A stretch of DNA of 64,000 nt from Mongoliibacter ruber (GCF_003003005.1 NZ_PVTR01000002.1:458831-522830), one strand, 5' to 3'; counted from the stretch's first letter, positions 24,469 through 34,423 are shown. Notes: generated by a model not told the origin, from the sequence alone. Program-made: numbers and translations.

Positions 24469-24930
24469 TTAATCAGTAACCGAAACAAAAATATCCACTT
24501 CTGCATTACTCCAGTCCTGACATCTTTCACCATATACTTCAAAGTCAAATCCAAATTCCCTTTTACTATCAGAAATCCAAATTTTTCTCCAAGCATCAGT
24601 GATACAAGCTGGCATGGCTCCTTTTGCCAGGTGTTTCTGGTACTTTTGGTGAGGAATGGTCAGCGATTCGAGGCCTTTTGGTGGAATGGAGTCTTTGGCT
24701 ACTTTACACCCGATAAAATAGGAAAAAGTTCCGGTTTCGTCTTTTTCGTAATCAAAGTAAACCGCGTAAACCTCATTGGATAATTTATCGGGTATCTGGT
24801 CAAAAATCTTATCCGCCTCAAACTTCTGCCATAAATCTCCGCAATCCTTACTGGATTGGTTGTCCTGATTTGTGGTTTGACCTTTTAGACGTAATCCCAC
24901 TAGTTTAAAATCGTTTCTTGCTTCTGACAT
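24469..24930 (-). CDS. GyrI-like / AraC-type effector-binding domain protein
   Basis: Product of 153 residues resembling the stand-alone effector-binding domain (SHS2 duplication) of GyrI and BmrR. Typical stretches are VYAVYFDYEKDETGTFSYFIGCKV, then IPHQKYQKHLAKGAMPACITDAWRKIW, and the terminal FDFEVYGERCQDWSNAEVDIFVSV. No DNA-binding domain. Probably binds small hydrophobic molecules in the cytosol. It lies 14 bp after the MaoC gene on the same strand. Confidence 0.85.
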   Translation of the reverse strand: MSEARNDFKLVGLRLKGQTTNQDNQSSKDCGDLWQKFEADKIFDQIPDKLSNEVYAVYFDYEKDETGTFSYFIGCKVAKDSIPPKGLESLTIPHQKYQKHLAKGAMPACITDAWRKIWISDSKREFGFDFEVYGERCQDWSNAEVDIFVSVTD

Positions 24931-24944
24931 ATATACCCAAAGGA

Positions 24945-25409
24945 TTAACCAAAATGGTATAAAAAGACCAACACACCCGTAAAAGCCGGTTTTCTCTGGT
25001 CTTTTATCTCAAGTTTGACATTCACTTCTGCTTTGATGGTGCCCCTTAAGTTGACCACATTTTTCAAATTGGCACTCAAGCGAACTTCATTATTGACAAG
25101 TACAGCTTGGGCAAATCGGAGATTTTCAATCCCATAATTCACCATCATTTTCAGATTTTCCACCCTGACAATTTGGTCCCAAAGGTAAGGAACCAGGGAT
25201 AAGGTGAGGTAGCCATGCGCGATAGTGTCTCCGAAAGATCCCTCTGCTTTTGCCCTTTCTGGATCTGTATGAATCCATTGATGGTCAATAGTGGCATCGG
25301 CAAATTTATTGATTTGGCTTTGGGTAATCTGATGATAATCAGAGGTGCCCAACTCCTGTCCTATGAATTTTTCAAAGTCTTCAAAGCTTCCTATAGTAAT
25401 CTGGCTCAT
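24945..25409 (-). CDS. MaoC-like (R)-specific enoyl-CoA hydratase
   Basis: Hot-dog fold hydratase. From the ATG at 25409 (MSQITIGSFEDFEKFIGQELG) the product has 154 residues. The hydratase motif is ITQSQINKFADATIDHQWIHTDPERAKAEGSFGDTIAHGYLTLSL, containing the catalytic Asp and His. It would hydrate trans-2-enoyl-CoA to the (R)-3-hydroxyacyl form. First gene of the unit with the effector-binding gene; substrate chain length not apparent. Confidence 0.9.
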   Translation of the reverse strand: MSQITIGSFEDFEKFIGQELGTSDYHQITQSQINKFADATIDHQWIHTDPERAKAEGSFGDTIAHGYLTLSLVPYLWDQIVRVENLKMMVNYGIENLRFAQAVLVNNEVRLSANLKNVVNLRGTIKAEVNVKLEIKDQRKPAFTGVLVFLYHFG

Positions 25410-25516
25410 GGTTTTCAATTTTTTTAGAAAATAAAGTTATCAAAAAAATGCTTATTAGGGCATACGGAGATACTTTTATAAAAGCAATTGAGAATTTTGT
25501 ACCTGTTTGAAGTTTA

Positions 25517-26344
25517 ATGTATATGAGTTCCAACAACCCTTCTTATAAATATATCCACGGTTATCAGGAAGTAGAACAAGAAAGACTTCGTGAACAAGCT
25601 TCTGTCATAGAAAATCCAATCTATGATTATATTGATTTTTCAGGAATTGAAAACCTACTTGAAATAGGAAGTGGGGTTGGTGCTCAGACTGAAATACTGC
25701 TGAGAAGGTGGCCTCAGCTCTCCATTACTGGTGTGGAATATGAAGAAAAGCAGATTAAAAAAGCCTTTGATAACATGTCCAAACTAGGCTATGAAAGTGA
25801 TAAAGTGAATTTTATTCATCAAGATGCCAAAGCTTTATCCCTGTCTCAGCAATACGACGGAGCATTTATCTGTTGGGTCCTCGAGCATGTGTCTGAGCCA
25901 GTAAAAGTCTTGAAAAGCATGAAGCCTTTCCTTAAAAATGGTGCAGTAGTGTCAATTACAGAGGTTTTCAACAGTACATTTTACACCTATCCCATCATGC
26001 CTGAGATCATGGATTATTGGAAATTATACAATGATTTTCAGGTCAGTATTGGCGGGGATCCTCAGGTAGGAGCGCGCTTAGGGGATTTACTGGAAGAGGC
26101 GGGATACAGAGACATTCAGTTAAGAAGTGGTGGTTTTCATCTTGATAGCCGACAGCCGGAAGAAAAGCAAAAAGTGTTTTCTTATTGGAAAAACCTCATG
26201 AGTTCTGGAGCTCCGCTACTGATAGAAGAGGGTGTTGTGACAGAACAACAGGTTTTGGGCATGCAATTGGCTATGGATAAACTTAGGGAATTGCCAGCAT
26301 CTGTTTTTTATTATCGTTTTATACAAGCCACAGCTTACGTTTGA
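25517..26344 (+). CDS. Class I SAM-dependent methyltransferase
   Basis: Product of 275 residues. Rossmann motif I is NLLEIGSGVGAQTEILL, motif II ITGVEYEEKQIKKA, and the post-motif stretch is FIHQDAKALSLSQQYDGAFICWVLEHV. The C-terminal half forms a substrate cap. ATG codons at 25517 and 25523 both fit. It lies 3 bp before mtgA, so the two are an operon. Substrate unknown; small-molecule or lipid acceptors are typical for this class. Confidence 0.88.
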   Translation: MYMSSNNPSYKYIHGYQEVEQERLREQASVIENPIYDYIDFSGIENLLEIGSGVGAQTEILLRRWPQLSITGVEYEEKQIKKAFDNMSKLGYESDKVNFIHQDAKALSLSQQYDGAFICWVLEHVSEPVKVLKSMKPFLKNGAVVSITEVFNSTFYTYPIMPEIMDYWKLYNDFQVSIGGDPQVGARLGDLLEEAGYRDIQLRSGGFHLDSRQPEEKQKVFSYWKNLMSSGAPLLIEEGVVTEQQVLGMQLAMDKLRELPASVFYYRFIQATAYV

Positions 26345-26347
26345 TCT

Positions 26348-27043
26348 ATGAAATATGTAAGGAAATTTTTCAGGTTGATCCTAAAGTTGGTTCTATGGTT
26401 TTTTGTCATCACCATTGGACTTACTGTGGTATATAAGTTTGTTCCTGTTCCACTTACCCCGCTGATGCTGATCCGATTAGCGGAGCAAGCCACTGACAGT
26501 GAAAAATCCCTCAAACTGTATAAGGACTGGGTATCTATTGACAAAATTTCCAAACATGCTCCCCAAGCAGTGTTCGCGTCAGAGGATCAGAAATTTATGG
26601 ATCACAATGGCTTTGACATAGAGGAGATGAAAAAAGTCTGGGAGTCCAACAAGACAGGTAAAAAAATCAGGGGAGCCAGCACTATATCCCAGCAAACAGC
26701 CAAGAACGTTTTTCTATGGCCTGGTAGGAATCTGGTAAGAAAAGGCTTGGAGGCTTATTTTACAGTACTGATTGAATTTATCTGGGGAAAAGAAAGGATC
26801 ATGACCGTCTACCTGAATGTGATAGAAATGGGTGAAGGTATTTACGGTATTGAAGCTGCTGCCCAACATAATTTTAATAAACCGGCAGAAAAATTAAGTA
26901 GAAACGAGGCCGCATTGATTGCTGCAGTATTGCCCAATCCTAGGAGATGGTCACCAGCTAGGCCTACCCCTTATATTCTGGGAAGGCAAGTTTGGATCCT
27001 TAGACAAATGAATAACCTAAAACAGCTTGAAATGGGCGTTTAA
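26348..27043 (+). CDS. mtgA: Monofunctional peptidoglycan transglycosylase MtgA
   Basis: GT51 glycosyltransferase that polymerises lipid II. One N-terminal membrane helix (residues 8-28) anchors it. Catalytic motifs are ASEDQKFMDHNGFD (with the catalytic Glu), KIRGASTISQQTAKNVFLWPGR, and ERIMTVYLNVIEMGEGIYGIEAAAQHNF. No transpeptidase domain follows, and the 231-residue length is normal for MtgA. Its stop overlaps the end of the convergent GH3 gene by 4 bp. Confidence 0.95.
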   Translation: MKYVRKFFRLILKLVLWFFVITIGLTVVYKFVPVPLTPLMLIRLAEQATDSEKSLKLYKDWVSIDKISKHAPQAVFASEDQKFMDHNGFDIEEMKKVWESNKTGKKIRGASTISQQTAKNVFLWPGRNLVRKGLEAYFTVLIEFIWGKERIMTVYLNVIEMGEGIYGIEAAAQHNFNKPAEKLSRNEAALIAAVLPNPRRWSPARPTPYILGRQVWILRQMNNLKQLEMGV

Positions 27044-28563
27044 TTCTCGATGAAAGTAAGTACTTCATCTAGGTATTCTCTGGTATTGGAGAGTCTAGGT
27101 ACTTTATTTTGACCTCCCAGTTTGTCCTTTGATTTTAGCCACTTTTGAAAGACGCCTGAGTTTACCAAGTGAATTTTTGGCGGAGAAAGGGCGAGATCTT
27201 TATACCTTTTGGCATCGTAATCTGAATTGATTTCTCTTAGTGTATTATCCAAAACTTCGCAAAACACCTTTTCATCATCAGGAAAGGTTTGAAATTCCAC
27301 TACCCATTCATGTGCTCCTTTACTTTTGGAGTCACCAAAATAGACAGGGGCGGCAGTGAAATTAGTGATAGTTGCCTTGGTGGCGTCTGCAGCAGTTTGA
27401 ACAGCACGCTCTGCATTTTCTACAATGACTTCTTCTCCAAATGCATTGATAAAATGCTTGGTTCTGCCAGAAATCCTAAACCTGTATGGATCTGTGTCAG
27501 TGAACTTGATGGTATCTCCGATTTTGTATCTCCAAAGCCCTGCATTTGTGGTAATGATGAGTGCGTAATTTTTATTTAATTCTACCTCCCAAAGAGGAAT
27601 TACTTTTGGGTTTTCTTTATCCCACTCATCCATGGGTATAAATTCATAAAAAATTCCATAATCCAACATCAAAAGCAATTCATCTGAATTTGGTTGATCT
27701 TGTATTCCAAAAAATCCCTCGGATGCGTTATATGTTTCCATATACCTCATTTTTTCCGAAGGAATGAGCTCCTTGAATAGGTTTTTGTAAGGGCCGAAAG
27801 CCACTGCACCATGGAAGAATACCTCAAGATTTGGCCAAACTTCCAAAATGTTTTTTGCACCGGTAATTTCCAGGATCTTTTGGAGCAATACTATGGTCCA
27901 AGTAGGCACTCCGGAAATGCTGATAACATTTTCATCTTTCACCTCATATGCCATTCTTTCAATTTTGGACTCCCACTCCCCCATAAGTGCTACTTCAAGA
28001 CTAGGAGTTCTGGCGAATTGGGCCCAAAGGGGCATGTTATGCATGATTACCGCAGAAATATCACCTACATGACTGTCACTTGTTTCTGAAAGCGGATTTT
28101 TGGCAAGACTTCCTCCTATAGTCAGGTTTTTTCCTGTGAACAGTTTGCTGTCGGGATAATTGTTGACATAGATGGAGAGCATATCTTTACCACCTTTGAA
28201 GTGGCAATCTTCAAGTGATTCCAAAGACACAGGAATGTATTTGCTTCGACTGGAGGTAGTGCCTGAAGATTTTGAAAACCACTCAATATCCGTCGACCAT
28301 ATGACATTTTGGGTACCCATCATCGTTTTTTCGATGTAGGGTTTCAATTGTTCATAATCATGGATAGGGACCTGCTTGGCAAATTCTTCATAAGAGTTAA
28401 TGTGTTCAAAGCCGTACTTTTCTCCGAATTCCGTGCTTTTTCCATTTTCGATCAATTCATCAAAAATATTTTTTTGGATCCTAAAAGGTTGCTTTCTAAA
28501 ATTTTCAATTTGCCCGATTCTGTTTTTCAAAATCCAGGTCATAAAAGAATTGACCACTTCCAT
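27040..28563 (-). CDS. GH3-family (auxin-responsive GH3-like) acyl-adenylate enzyme
   Basis: Product of 507 residues with GH3-type ANL-superfamily features: WFSKSSGTTSSRSKYIPVS (P-loop), TYNASEGFFGIQDQP (adenine site), and LIITTNAGLWRYKIGDTIKFTD with GRTKHFINAFGEEV. Plant GH3 enzymes join acyl acids to amino acids through an acyl-adenylate. Bacterial members are widespread in Bacteroidota with no settled substrate. It is the last gene of recJ-lptB-GH3; its ATG overlaps the lptB stop as TGATG. Confidence 0.88.
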   Translation of the reverse strand: MEVVNSFMTWILKNRIGQIENFRKQPFRIQKNIFDELIENGKSTEFGEKYGFEHINSYEEFAKQVPIHDYEQLKPYIEKTMMGTQNVIWSTDIEWFSKSSGTTSSRSKYIPVSLESLEDCHFKGGKDMLSIYVNNYPDSKLFTGKNLTIGGSLAKNPLSETSDSHVGDISAVIMHNMPLWAQFARTPSLEVALMGEWESKIERMAYEVKDENVISISGVPTWTIVLLQKILEITGAKNILEVWPNLEVFFHGAVAFGPYKNLFKELIPSEKMRYMETYNASEGFFGIQDQPNSDELLLMLDYGIFYEFIPMDEWDKENPKVIPLWEVELNKNYALIITTNAGLWRYKIGDTIKFTDTDPYRFRISGRTKHFINAFGEEVIVENAERAVQTAADATKATITNFTAAPVYFGDSKSKGAHEWVVEFQTFPDDEKVFCEVLDNTLREINSDYDAKRYKDLALSPPKIHLVNSGVFQKWLKSKDKLGGQNKVPRLSNTREYLDEVLTFIEN

Positions 28564-29300
28564 CAGTTGAATATTTTACGTTTCAGTTCAAAATGTTGCC
28601 CCAGATATACACGTCTTACCTGTTCGTCTGCAGCTAGTTCTTCGGCGGTACCAGCTTTCAAAAGTTTACCTTCAAACATCAAATAAGCCCTGTCCGTGAT
28701 CGAAAGGGTTTCATTCACGTTGTGGTCAGTGATCAAGATTCCAATGTTTTTATTTTTGAGTTTGGCGACAATTGTCTGGATTTCTTCTACAGCAATAGGG
28801 TCAACTCCGGCAAAGGGTTCATCCAACAATACAAATTTCGGGTCTACAGCCAATGCACGTGCGATTTCTGTCCTTCTTCTTTCGCCACCTGACAGCACCA
28901 TTCCCAAGTTTTTTCGAACATGGGTAAGACTGAATTCCTCCAATAGACTTTCTACTTTTTCCTTTCTTTCAATTTTGGATTTATTGGTCATTTCCAAGAC
29001 TGCCATGATATTTTCTTCTACTGAAAGTTTTCTGAAAACCGAAGCCTCCTGTGCCAGATAGCCAATCCCCAATTTTGCCCTTTTGTACATGGGCAATTTG
29101 GTGATGTTTTGGTTTTCTAAAAATATTTCACCCTGATTGGGTTGGATCAGGCCTACTATCATATAAAAAGAGGTGGTTTTTCCTGCCCCATTGGGACCGA
29201 GTAGTCCTACAATTTCACCTTGCTCTACCTCCACAGAGATATCGTTGACTACTTTTCTACCTTTGTATATTTTTACAAGATTATCTGCCCTAAGCTTCAT
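28563..29300 (-). CDS. lptB: LPS export ABC transporter ATPase LptB
   Basis: Cytoplasmic ATPase of LptB2FG, which extracts LPS from the inner membrane. Walker [19 protein letters not shown]-loop YLAQEASVF, signature LSGGERRR, Walker [14 protein letters not shown] and switch His ITDHNV are all present. The ATG at 29300 is preferred to the TTG at 29306, with GAGG just upstream and the recJ stop 2 bp before. 245 residues. Coupled to recJ upstream and GH3 downstream. Confidence 0.95.
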   Translation of the reverse strand: MKLRADNLVKIYKGRKVVNDISVEVEQGEIVGLLGPNGAGKTTSFYMIVGLIQPNQGEIFLENQNITKLPMYKRAKLGIGYLAQEASVFRKLSVEENIMAVLEMTNKSKIERKEKVESLLEEFSLTHVRKNLGMVLSGGERRRTEIARALAVDPKFVLLDEPFAGVDPIAVEEIQTIVAKLKNKNIGILITDHNVNETLSITDRAYLMFEGKLLKAGTAEELAADEQVRRVYLGQHFELKRKIFN

Positions 29301-29302
29301 CC

Positions 29303-31027
29303 TCAATCAAATTTTATGTCTTTCACGTAAAGTTGAAGGGTACTGTTATTCCTAAAAGTATTCTCCCTGATCTCAAAAGCCAAATCAAAACGCATTTTTC
29401 GAATCAGCATTTTATAAATTATCTCATCTGGATAAATGTTTTTATCAGCCATTCCAAAGGCAATACATACTGGCTTGGTTACCTGTCCATCTTGTACCAC
29501 ATTGAATTTAAGGTGTTTATCTTTTAGTATCCGTACATCCTCTGCATGGACTTGATTTAGGCAAAAGATAGGTTCAGGATTTCCGGGCCCGAAAGGTGAC
29601 ATCTGTTTGAGAATATTGTAAAACTTGTAATTTAATTGGTCCAATAAAATTTCGTCGTCAATTTCTAAAACAGGTTTGAGGTGTATGTCTTTGATTCTAG
29701 AGCTCACCACCTCCTCGAATTTTTCCTGAAAAGCAGGAACCTTATCAACAGCCATGGTAAGACCCGCGGCATATTTGTGACCGCCAAACTGTTCGAGTAA
29801 GTCACTGCATTCTGCAATCGCTTCATATATATTGAAATCAAAAACAGAACGTGCAGAACCTGTGGCCTTATTGTTGGATTCAGTCAGAATTATAGTCGGC
29901 CGATAGAATTTTTCTATACATCTGCTGGCTACTATTCCAATGACACCTTTATGCCAATCTTCTTTAAACAAGACCGTTGATTTCATTTGCTTCACTTCCT
30001 CCATACCCTGAATCATAGACAAGGCCTCTCTTGTGATGTTCTCATCGAAGTTTTTTCTGGCAGAATTGACTGTATCCACCAAGTCTGCACGAGTCAGAGC
30101 ATCTTCCAAATCTGCGGCAATCATGAGTTCTACAGAGGCTTTTGCATGTTCCAGCCTTCCTGAAGCATTGATCCTCGGGCCGATTTTGAAGACGATATCT
30201 GATATATCCAAGTCCTTTTCGATTCTGCTTTTCACCAAGAGGGCCTTGATCCCAGGACGGGGATTGTTATTGATTCTTTCTATACCATAAAAAGCAAATA
30301 TCCTGTTTTCTCCAGTTATCGGTACAATGTCAGCTGCTATGCTGATCGCGAGAAGGTCCAGAAATGCCATGACTTTTGTTTCTTCAAATCCCTGATGCTT
30401 TGCAAAAGCCTGAATAAGTTTGAAGCCCACACCGCAACCGCTGAGTTCTTTGTATGGGTATAAGCAGTCTGTTCTTTTTGGGTCTAAAATGGCCACAGCG
30501 GGCGGAAGACTTTCTCCAGGAGTATGGTGGTCACAGATGATGAAGTCTACCCCGAGTTCTTTAGCAAGTTTGACTTTTTCTATGGCTTTGATTCCACAGT
30601 CCAGCGATATGATCAAGCCAAAATTATTCTCAGCGGCGAATCGTACTCCTTTCTCAGAAATCCCATAGCCCTCTTTGTATCTGTCGGGAATATAAAAATC
30701 TACATGATCATAAAACTGACTTAAATATCCGTACATCATGGCTACCGATGTGGTACCATCTACATCATAATCCCCGTAAACCAGAATTTTTTCTTTGTGC
30801 TGTATTGCTGAAATCAAGCGATCCACTGCCTTATCCATATCTTTCATCAGAAATGGGTCATGGAGTTTATCCAAATCAGGCCTGAAAAAATCCTTTGCTT
30901 TCTGAAAAGTATCGATGTCTCTATTGACCAGCATATTGGCCAAGATGGAATTGACGTTGATTTCCTTGCTCAATGCTTCTACGTTGTCAGTATCAGCTTT
31001 TTCTCTTATCATCCATTTGTATTCCAT
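29303..31027 (-). CDS. recJ: Single-stranded-DNA-specific exonuclease RecJ
   Basis: 5'-3' exonuclease acting in recombination and mismatch repair. The DHH-family motifs are present: [17 protein letters not shown] (motif I), [15 protein letters not shown] (DHH), and the DHHA1 box with [11 protein letters not shown]. At 574 residues it is full length for Bacteroidota. First gene of a three-gene operon with lptB and GH3. Confidence 0.96.
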   Translation of the reverse strand: MEYKWMIREKADTDNVEALSKEINVNSILANMLVNRDIDTFQKAKDFFRPDLDKLHDPFLMKDMDKAVDRLISAIQHKEKILVYGDYDVDGTTSVAMMYGYLSQFYDHVDFYIPDRYKEGYGISEKGVRFAAENNFGLIISLDCGIKAIEKVKLAKELGVDFIICDHHTPGESLPPAVAILDPKRTDCLYPYKELSGCGVGFKLIQAFAKHQGFEETKVMAFLDLLAISIAADIVPITGENRIFAFYGIERINNNPRPGIKALLVKSRIEKDLDISDIVFKIGPRINASGRLEHAKASVELMIAADLEDALTRADLVDTVNSARKNFDENITREALSMIQGMEEVKQMKSTVLFKEDWHKGVIGIVASRCIEKFYRPTIILTESNNKATGSARSVFDFNIYEAIAECSDLLEQFGGHKYAAGLTMAVDKVPAFQEKFEEVVSSRIKDIHLKPVLEIDDEILLDQLNYKFYNILKQMSPFGPGNPEPIFCLNQVHAEDVRILKDKHLKFNVVQDGQVTKPVCIAFGMADKNIYPDEIIYKMLIRKMRFDLAFEIRENTFRNNSTLQLYVKDIKFD

Positions 31028-31346
31028 TAGGCTAAATTACTAAAGTCAGCCGCTAAATGTAGAATCAGCAAATCATTTATTTTGAGTGGGCAAAAACATG
31101 ATACATTGAAAAAGAAAAAGTCCAGAGGAAAAGATCCTATGGGCTTTATTTAAGTTTTGAAAACGGTCAAGCCTTAAATCTCAGCTACCAGCCTGACATT
31201 CAGAGACACATCATCGTAGATTAACTTGTCAGCCAGATTTTCAAAGTAATTTCCTGACCTATATTTGACGGTCAGACCAAAAATTTTGTAAAAAGTTTAA
31301 ACTTTGTTGTAATGCATCACAAAAATTAATTTTGCTACTTTTGAAC
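31028..31346. other. Intergenic stretch with a possible gene remnant
   Basis: The 319 bp between divergent recJ and the cupin gene holds one suggestive piece. On the minus strand 31174-31296 there is an open frame of about 40 codons ending in a stop. It has good amino-acid balance (FGLTVKYRSGNYFENLADKL...VRLVAEI) but no start codon, opened only by a TAA. This may be the tail of a decayed gene or chance. Otherwise only AT-rich sequence near the cupin start. Confidence 0.35.
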
Positions 31347-31844
31347 ATGGATAAATCAGTCATGACAAATTTTGATAAAGCCCTTAGGATGATGAATCAT
31401 CTTGGTTTTGAAGTGATCAAAGAGGATAGAAAGCGGCCTTGGGGTGGATTTTTGGTGATCAATGAAGATCAGGCAGCGGCTTTTGCAAAGCAATTTTTCC
31501 CTGATGAGGATTTTGAAGCATTGAAAATTTCTGATAAGCTAAGTCCAAAGATTCTCTTGGTAGCACCTGAAAAAAGGCTCTCCTGGCAATACCATCATAG
31601 AAGGGCTGAGATATGGAGATGTATATCAGGAAGGGTGGCCGTGGCGACCTCATTGACAGATGAAGAAAAGTCGCAGCATGTTCTCAAAGAAGGAGACAAA
31701 ATCAAATTGCAACAAGGCGAAAGACATCGCCTGATTGGGATGGATGAATGGGGAATAGTCGCTGAAATTTGGCAGCATACCGACGCGTCGCATCCTTCTG
31801 ATGAAGAAGATATCGTCAGGTTACAGGATGATTTTGGTAGATAA
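31347..31844 (+). CDS. Cupin protein related to mannose-6-phosphate isomerase type II
   Basis: Product of 165 residues (start at the ATG at 31347; another ATG at 31362). It has the metal-binding cupin pattern of type II mannose-6-phosphate isomerases: KRPWGGFLVI near the N-terminus, LSWQYHHRRAEIWRCISG, LQQGERHRLIG, and the C-terminal AEIWQHTDASHPSDEEDIVRLQDDFGR. The guanylyltransferase domain of the bifunctional ManC type is absent. Likely binds or isomerises a sugar phosphate. Convergent with mazG. Confidence 0.85.
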   Translation: MDKSVMTNFDKALRMMNHLGFEVIKEDRKRPWGGFLVINEDQAAAFAKQFFPDEDFEALKISDKLSPKILLVAPEKRLSWQYHHRRAEIWRCISGRVAVATSLTDEEKSQHVLKEGDKIKLQQGERHRLIGMDEWGIVAEIWQHTDASHPSDEEDIVRLQDDFGR

Positions 31845-31857
31845 AAAAAGGTTTGTC

Positions 31858-32676
31858 TTATTTGCTTGTCTGAATGCTTAGTTTTTTGGCTTCCTCCCAA
31901 AAAACATCCATTTCGGCAAGACTCATGTCTTCTAGTTTTTTGCCGGAAGACTTTGCAGATTGCTCTAAGTATTGAAAACGTTTGATGAATTTCAGGTTAG
32001 TCTTTTCCAAAGCTTCCTCGGGATTGATGTCTATAAATCGGGCGTAATTGATAAGGGAAAACAATAAGTCACCAAATTCTCCGGTAGCCTTTTCCTTATC
32101 AATTTCCTGGCCATCGACCACATTGAATTCGGTCTTGAACTCCTCAAGTTCTTCCTCTACTTTTTCCCAGACTTGGTGTTTTTCTTCCCAATCAAAACCA
32201 ACACCACGTGCTTTTTCTTGAATCCGCATGGATTTTATCAAGGCCGGTAATGACCTTGGCACACCCCCGAGAACTGAAGTATTCCCTTTTTCCTTTAACT
32301 TTATTTTTTCCCAATTTTCCTTTACCGTTTTTTCATCTTTGGCTTCGGTGTCTCCATAAATGTGGGGATGTCTACGAATGAGTTTGTCGCACAGGCTGTC
32401 AATGACTATAGAGATATCAAAAGCTCCTTTTTCAGAGCCGATTTTTGCATAAAAAACAATGTGTAGGAGGATATCCCCCAATTCTTTTTTGACCTCATCA
32501 AGGTTACTTTCCAAAATGGCGTCAGACAGCTCAAAAGTTTCTTCTATGGTCAAATGGCGTAGGCTTTCAATAGTCTGTTTTTGATCCCATGGGCATTGCT
32601 CCCTCAATTCATCCATTATGGTCAATAACCTATCAAATGCTGCTAGTTGTTCTTTTCTCTGTGACAAATTGGACAT
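31858..32676 (-). CDS. mazG: Nucleoside triphosphate pyrophosphohydrolase MazG
   Basis: Hydrolyses (d)NTPs to monophosphates and pyrophosphate, limiting damaged or excess nucleotides. Two tandem MazG domains are visible. The first is CPWDQKQTIESLRHLTIEETFELSDAI followed by EVKKELGDILLHIVF. The second holds VEEELEEFKTE and EFGDLLFSLINYAR. The 272 residues match the usual bacterial length. Stand-alone gene. Confidence 0.95.
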   Translation of the reverse strand: MSNLSQRKEQLAAFDRLLTIMDELREQCPWDQKQTIESLRHLTIEETFELSDAILESNLDEVKKELGDILLHIVFYAKIGSEKGAFDISIVIDSLCDKLIRRHPHIYGDTEAKDEKTVKENWEKIKLKEKGNTSVLGGVPRSLPALIKSMRIQEKARGVGFDWEEKHQVWEKVEEELEEFKTEFNVVDGQEIDKEKATGEFGDLLFSLINYARFIDINPEEALEKTNLKFIKRFQYLEQSAKSSGKKLEDMSLAEMDVFWEEAKKLSIQTSK

Positions 32677-32748
32677 ATAGGGGGGAAACTATTCGTAAAG
32701 TGAGGACGTTTTGAAAGTATTACGTAAATTTGAACAAATTTAATTGAT

Positions 32749-32979
32749 ATGGCAACCTTATATTTGACTTTAGGCTTCTTGGCATTATTCTTTATCTTGA
32801 TGTCTGTAAGGCTAATTTTATTAAAAAATGGAGAGTTCAAGGGAACTTGTGCATCCCAGAATCCTTATCTGAATAAAGATGGCGGTACTTGTAGCTATTG
32901 TGGAAAAACGGTGGATGCTGACAGCAGCTGCGGCAATCCTGACAATGAAGTGGACAAGGTACTCGCCAAATTCAAATAA
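32749..32979 (+). CDS. Small single-helix membrane protein with a cysteine cluster
   Basis: Product of 76 residues: one N-terminal helix (residues 3-26) and a soluble tail with four cysteines: GTCAS, GGTCSYCGK and SSCGNPDNE. The Cys-x2-Cys plus outer Cys pattern could bind a metal. The layout recalls NqrM, the small iron-delivery factor for Na+-translocating NADH:quinone reductase, but no nqr or apbE genes are here, so this is only a resemblance. Divergent from mazG. Confidence 0.7.
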   Translation: MATLYLTLGFLALFFILMSVRLILLKNGEFKGTCASQNPYLNKDGGTCSYCGKTVDADSSCGNPDNEVDKVLAKFK

Positions 32980-33034
32980 CCTCTTTTATATTCTTGGCTT
33001 GTCCAAGATTTTTCTATTTCACCTATAATATTTT

Positions 33035-34423
33035 ATGGCTTTAATTAAATCAATCTCTGGCATCAGGGGCACCATTGGTGGTAAACCCGGAGAAGGGCTC
33101 ACTCCTTTAGATGTTGTCAAGTTTACAGCTGCATATGGCAGCTGGATTATCAGTCACACCAACAATCCCAAAGTAATTATTGGCAGAGATGCAAGGATTT
33201 CAGGTGAGATCGTTTCAAAATTAGTCAGCGCTACACTTCAGGGTCTTGGAATTCATGTCATTGACCTTGGCTTGAGCACGACTCCTACTGTAGAATTAGC
33301 CGTACCATTGGAAAAAGCCGGTGGAGGAATTATCCTTACCGCCAGTCACAATCCTATTCAATGGAATGCATTGAAGCTTTTGAATGATAAAGGTGAGTTT
33401 ATTTCAGACTCCGAAGGCAAAGCAATCTTGGAATCTGCCGAAAAGGAAGATTTTTCGTTTGCAGAAGTCAGAAAATTAGGAGCTTACACTAAGATAGATG
33501 ATTATATAGATCGTCATGTCCAACATGTCTTGGGTTTGAACCTGGTAGATGTAGAGGCTATCAAGGCCAGGAATTTCAAAGTTGTCATTGACTGTGTCAA
33601 TTCTACAGGAGGCATTGCATTGCCCAAGCTCCTTAGAGCTCTGGGTGTAGAGGAAATCGAAGAAATGTATTGTACTCCCGATGGGCAATTTCCACATAAT
33701 CCCGAGCCACTTCCAGAGAACCTTAGAGATATTTCAGACAAACTCGCCAAGGGAAAATTTGACCTTGGAATAGTAGTGGATCCGGATGTAGACAGGTTAT
33801 GCTTTATGAATGAAGATGGTAGCCCATTTGGAGAAGAATATACACTGGTAGCGGTAGCGGATTATATACTTTCACAAACTCCTGGCAACACTGTTTCCAA
33901 CTTGAGCTCTACTAGAGCCCTAAGAGATGTTACCGAAAAAAGAGGCGGTCAGTATCAAGCTGCTGCTGTAGGTGAGGTCAACGTGGTGAACAAGATGAAG
34001 GAGACCAATGCGATCATTGGAGGAGAAGGCAATGGGGGAGTGATATATCCAGAATCCCATTATGGAAGAGATGCTTTGGTAGGTATAGGATTATTTTTGA
34101 CCCATTTGGCAAAATTTGGGAAAAGCATATCCAGGCTTAGGGCTACTTATCCTGGATACTATATATCTAAGAACAAAATAGAACTTACACCTGATATCGA
34201 TGTCGATGCTGTCTTAGAAGCAATCAAAAATAAATACAGCAAACAGCCAATCAATACTATAGATGGGGTCAAAATTGAGTTTGATAAGGAGTGGGTTCAC
34301 TTGAGAAAATCCAATACAGAGCCTATTATCAGGATTTATTCTGAATCTGAATCTCAGGCTACGGCAGAACATTTGGCCAATAAAATCATCATGGATATTA
34401 AAGAAGTGATTACTGGATCATAA
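33035..34423 (+). CDS. glmM: Phosphoglucosamine mutase
   Basis: Alpha-D-phosphohexomutase of 462 residues, converting glucosamine-6-P to glucosamine-1-P for UDP-GlcNAc synthesis. The phosphoserine loop is LTASHNPIQWNALKLLN, the metal loop VVDPDVDRLCF, the sugar-binding loop GGEGNGGVIYP, and the phosphate-binding loop LRKSNTEPIIRIYSES. The assignment as GlmM rather than phosphomannomutase rests on similarity to Bacteroidota GlmM and is not certain. It lies 56 bp before the desulfurase gene. Confidence 0.88.
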   Translation: MALIKSISGIRGTIGGKPGEGLTPLDVVKFTAAYGSWIISHTNNPKVIIGRDARISGEIVSKLVSATLQGLGIHVIDLGLSTTPTVELAVPLEKAGGGIILTASHNPIQWNALKLLNDKGEFISDSEGKAILESAEKEDFSFAEVRKLGAYTKIDDYIDRHVQHVLGLNLVDVEAIKARNFKVVIDCVNSTGGIALPKLLRALGVEEIEEMYCTPDGQFPHNPEPLPENLRDISDKLAKGKFDLGIVVDPDVDRLCFMNEDGSPFGEEYTLVAVADYILSQTPGNTVSNLSSTRALRDVTEKRGGQYQAAAVGEVNVVNKMKETNAIIGGEGNGGVIYPESHYGRDALVGIGLFLTHLAKFGKSISRLRATYPGYYISKNKIELTPDIDVDAVLEAIKNKYSKQPINTIDGVKIEFDKEWVHLRKSNTEPIIRIYSESESQATAEHLANKIIMDIKEVITGS

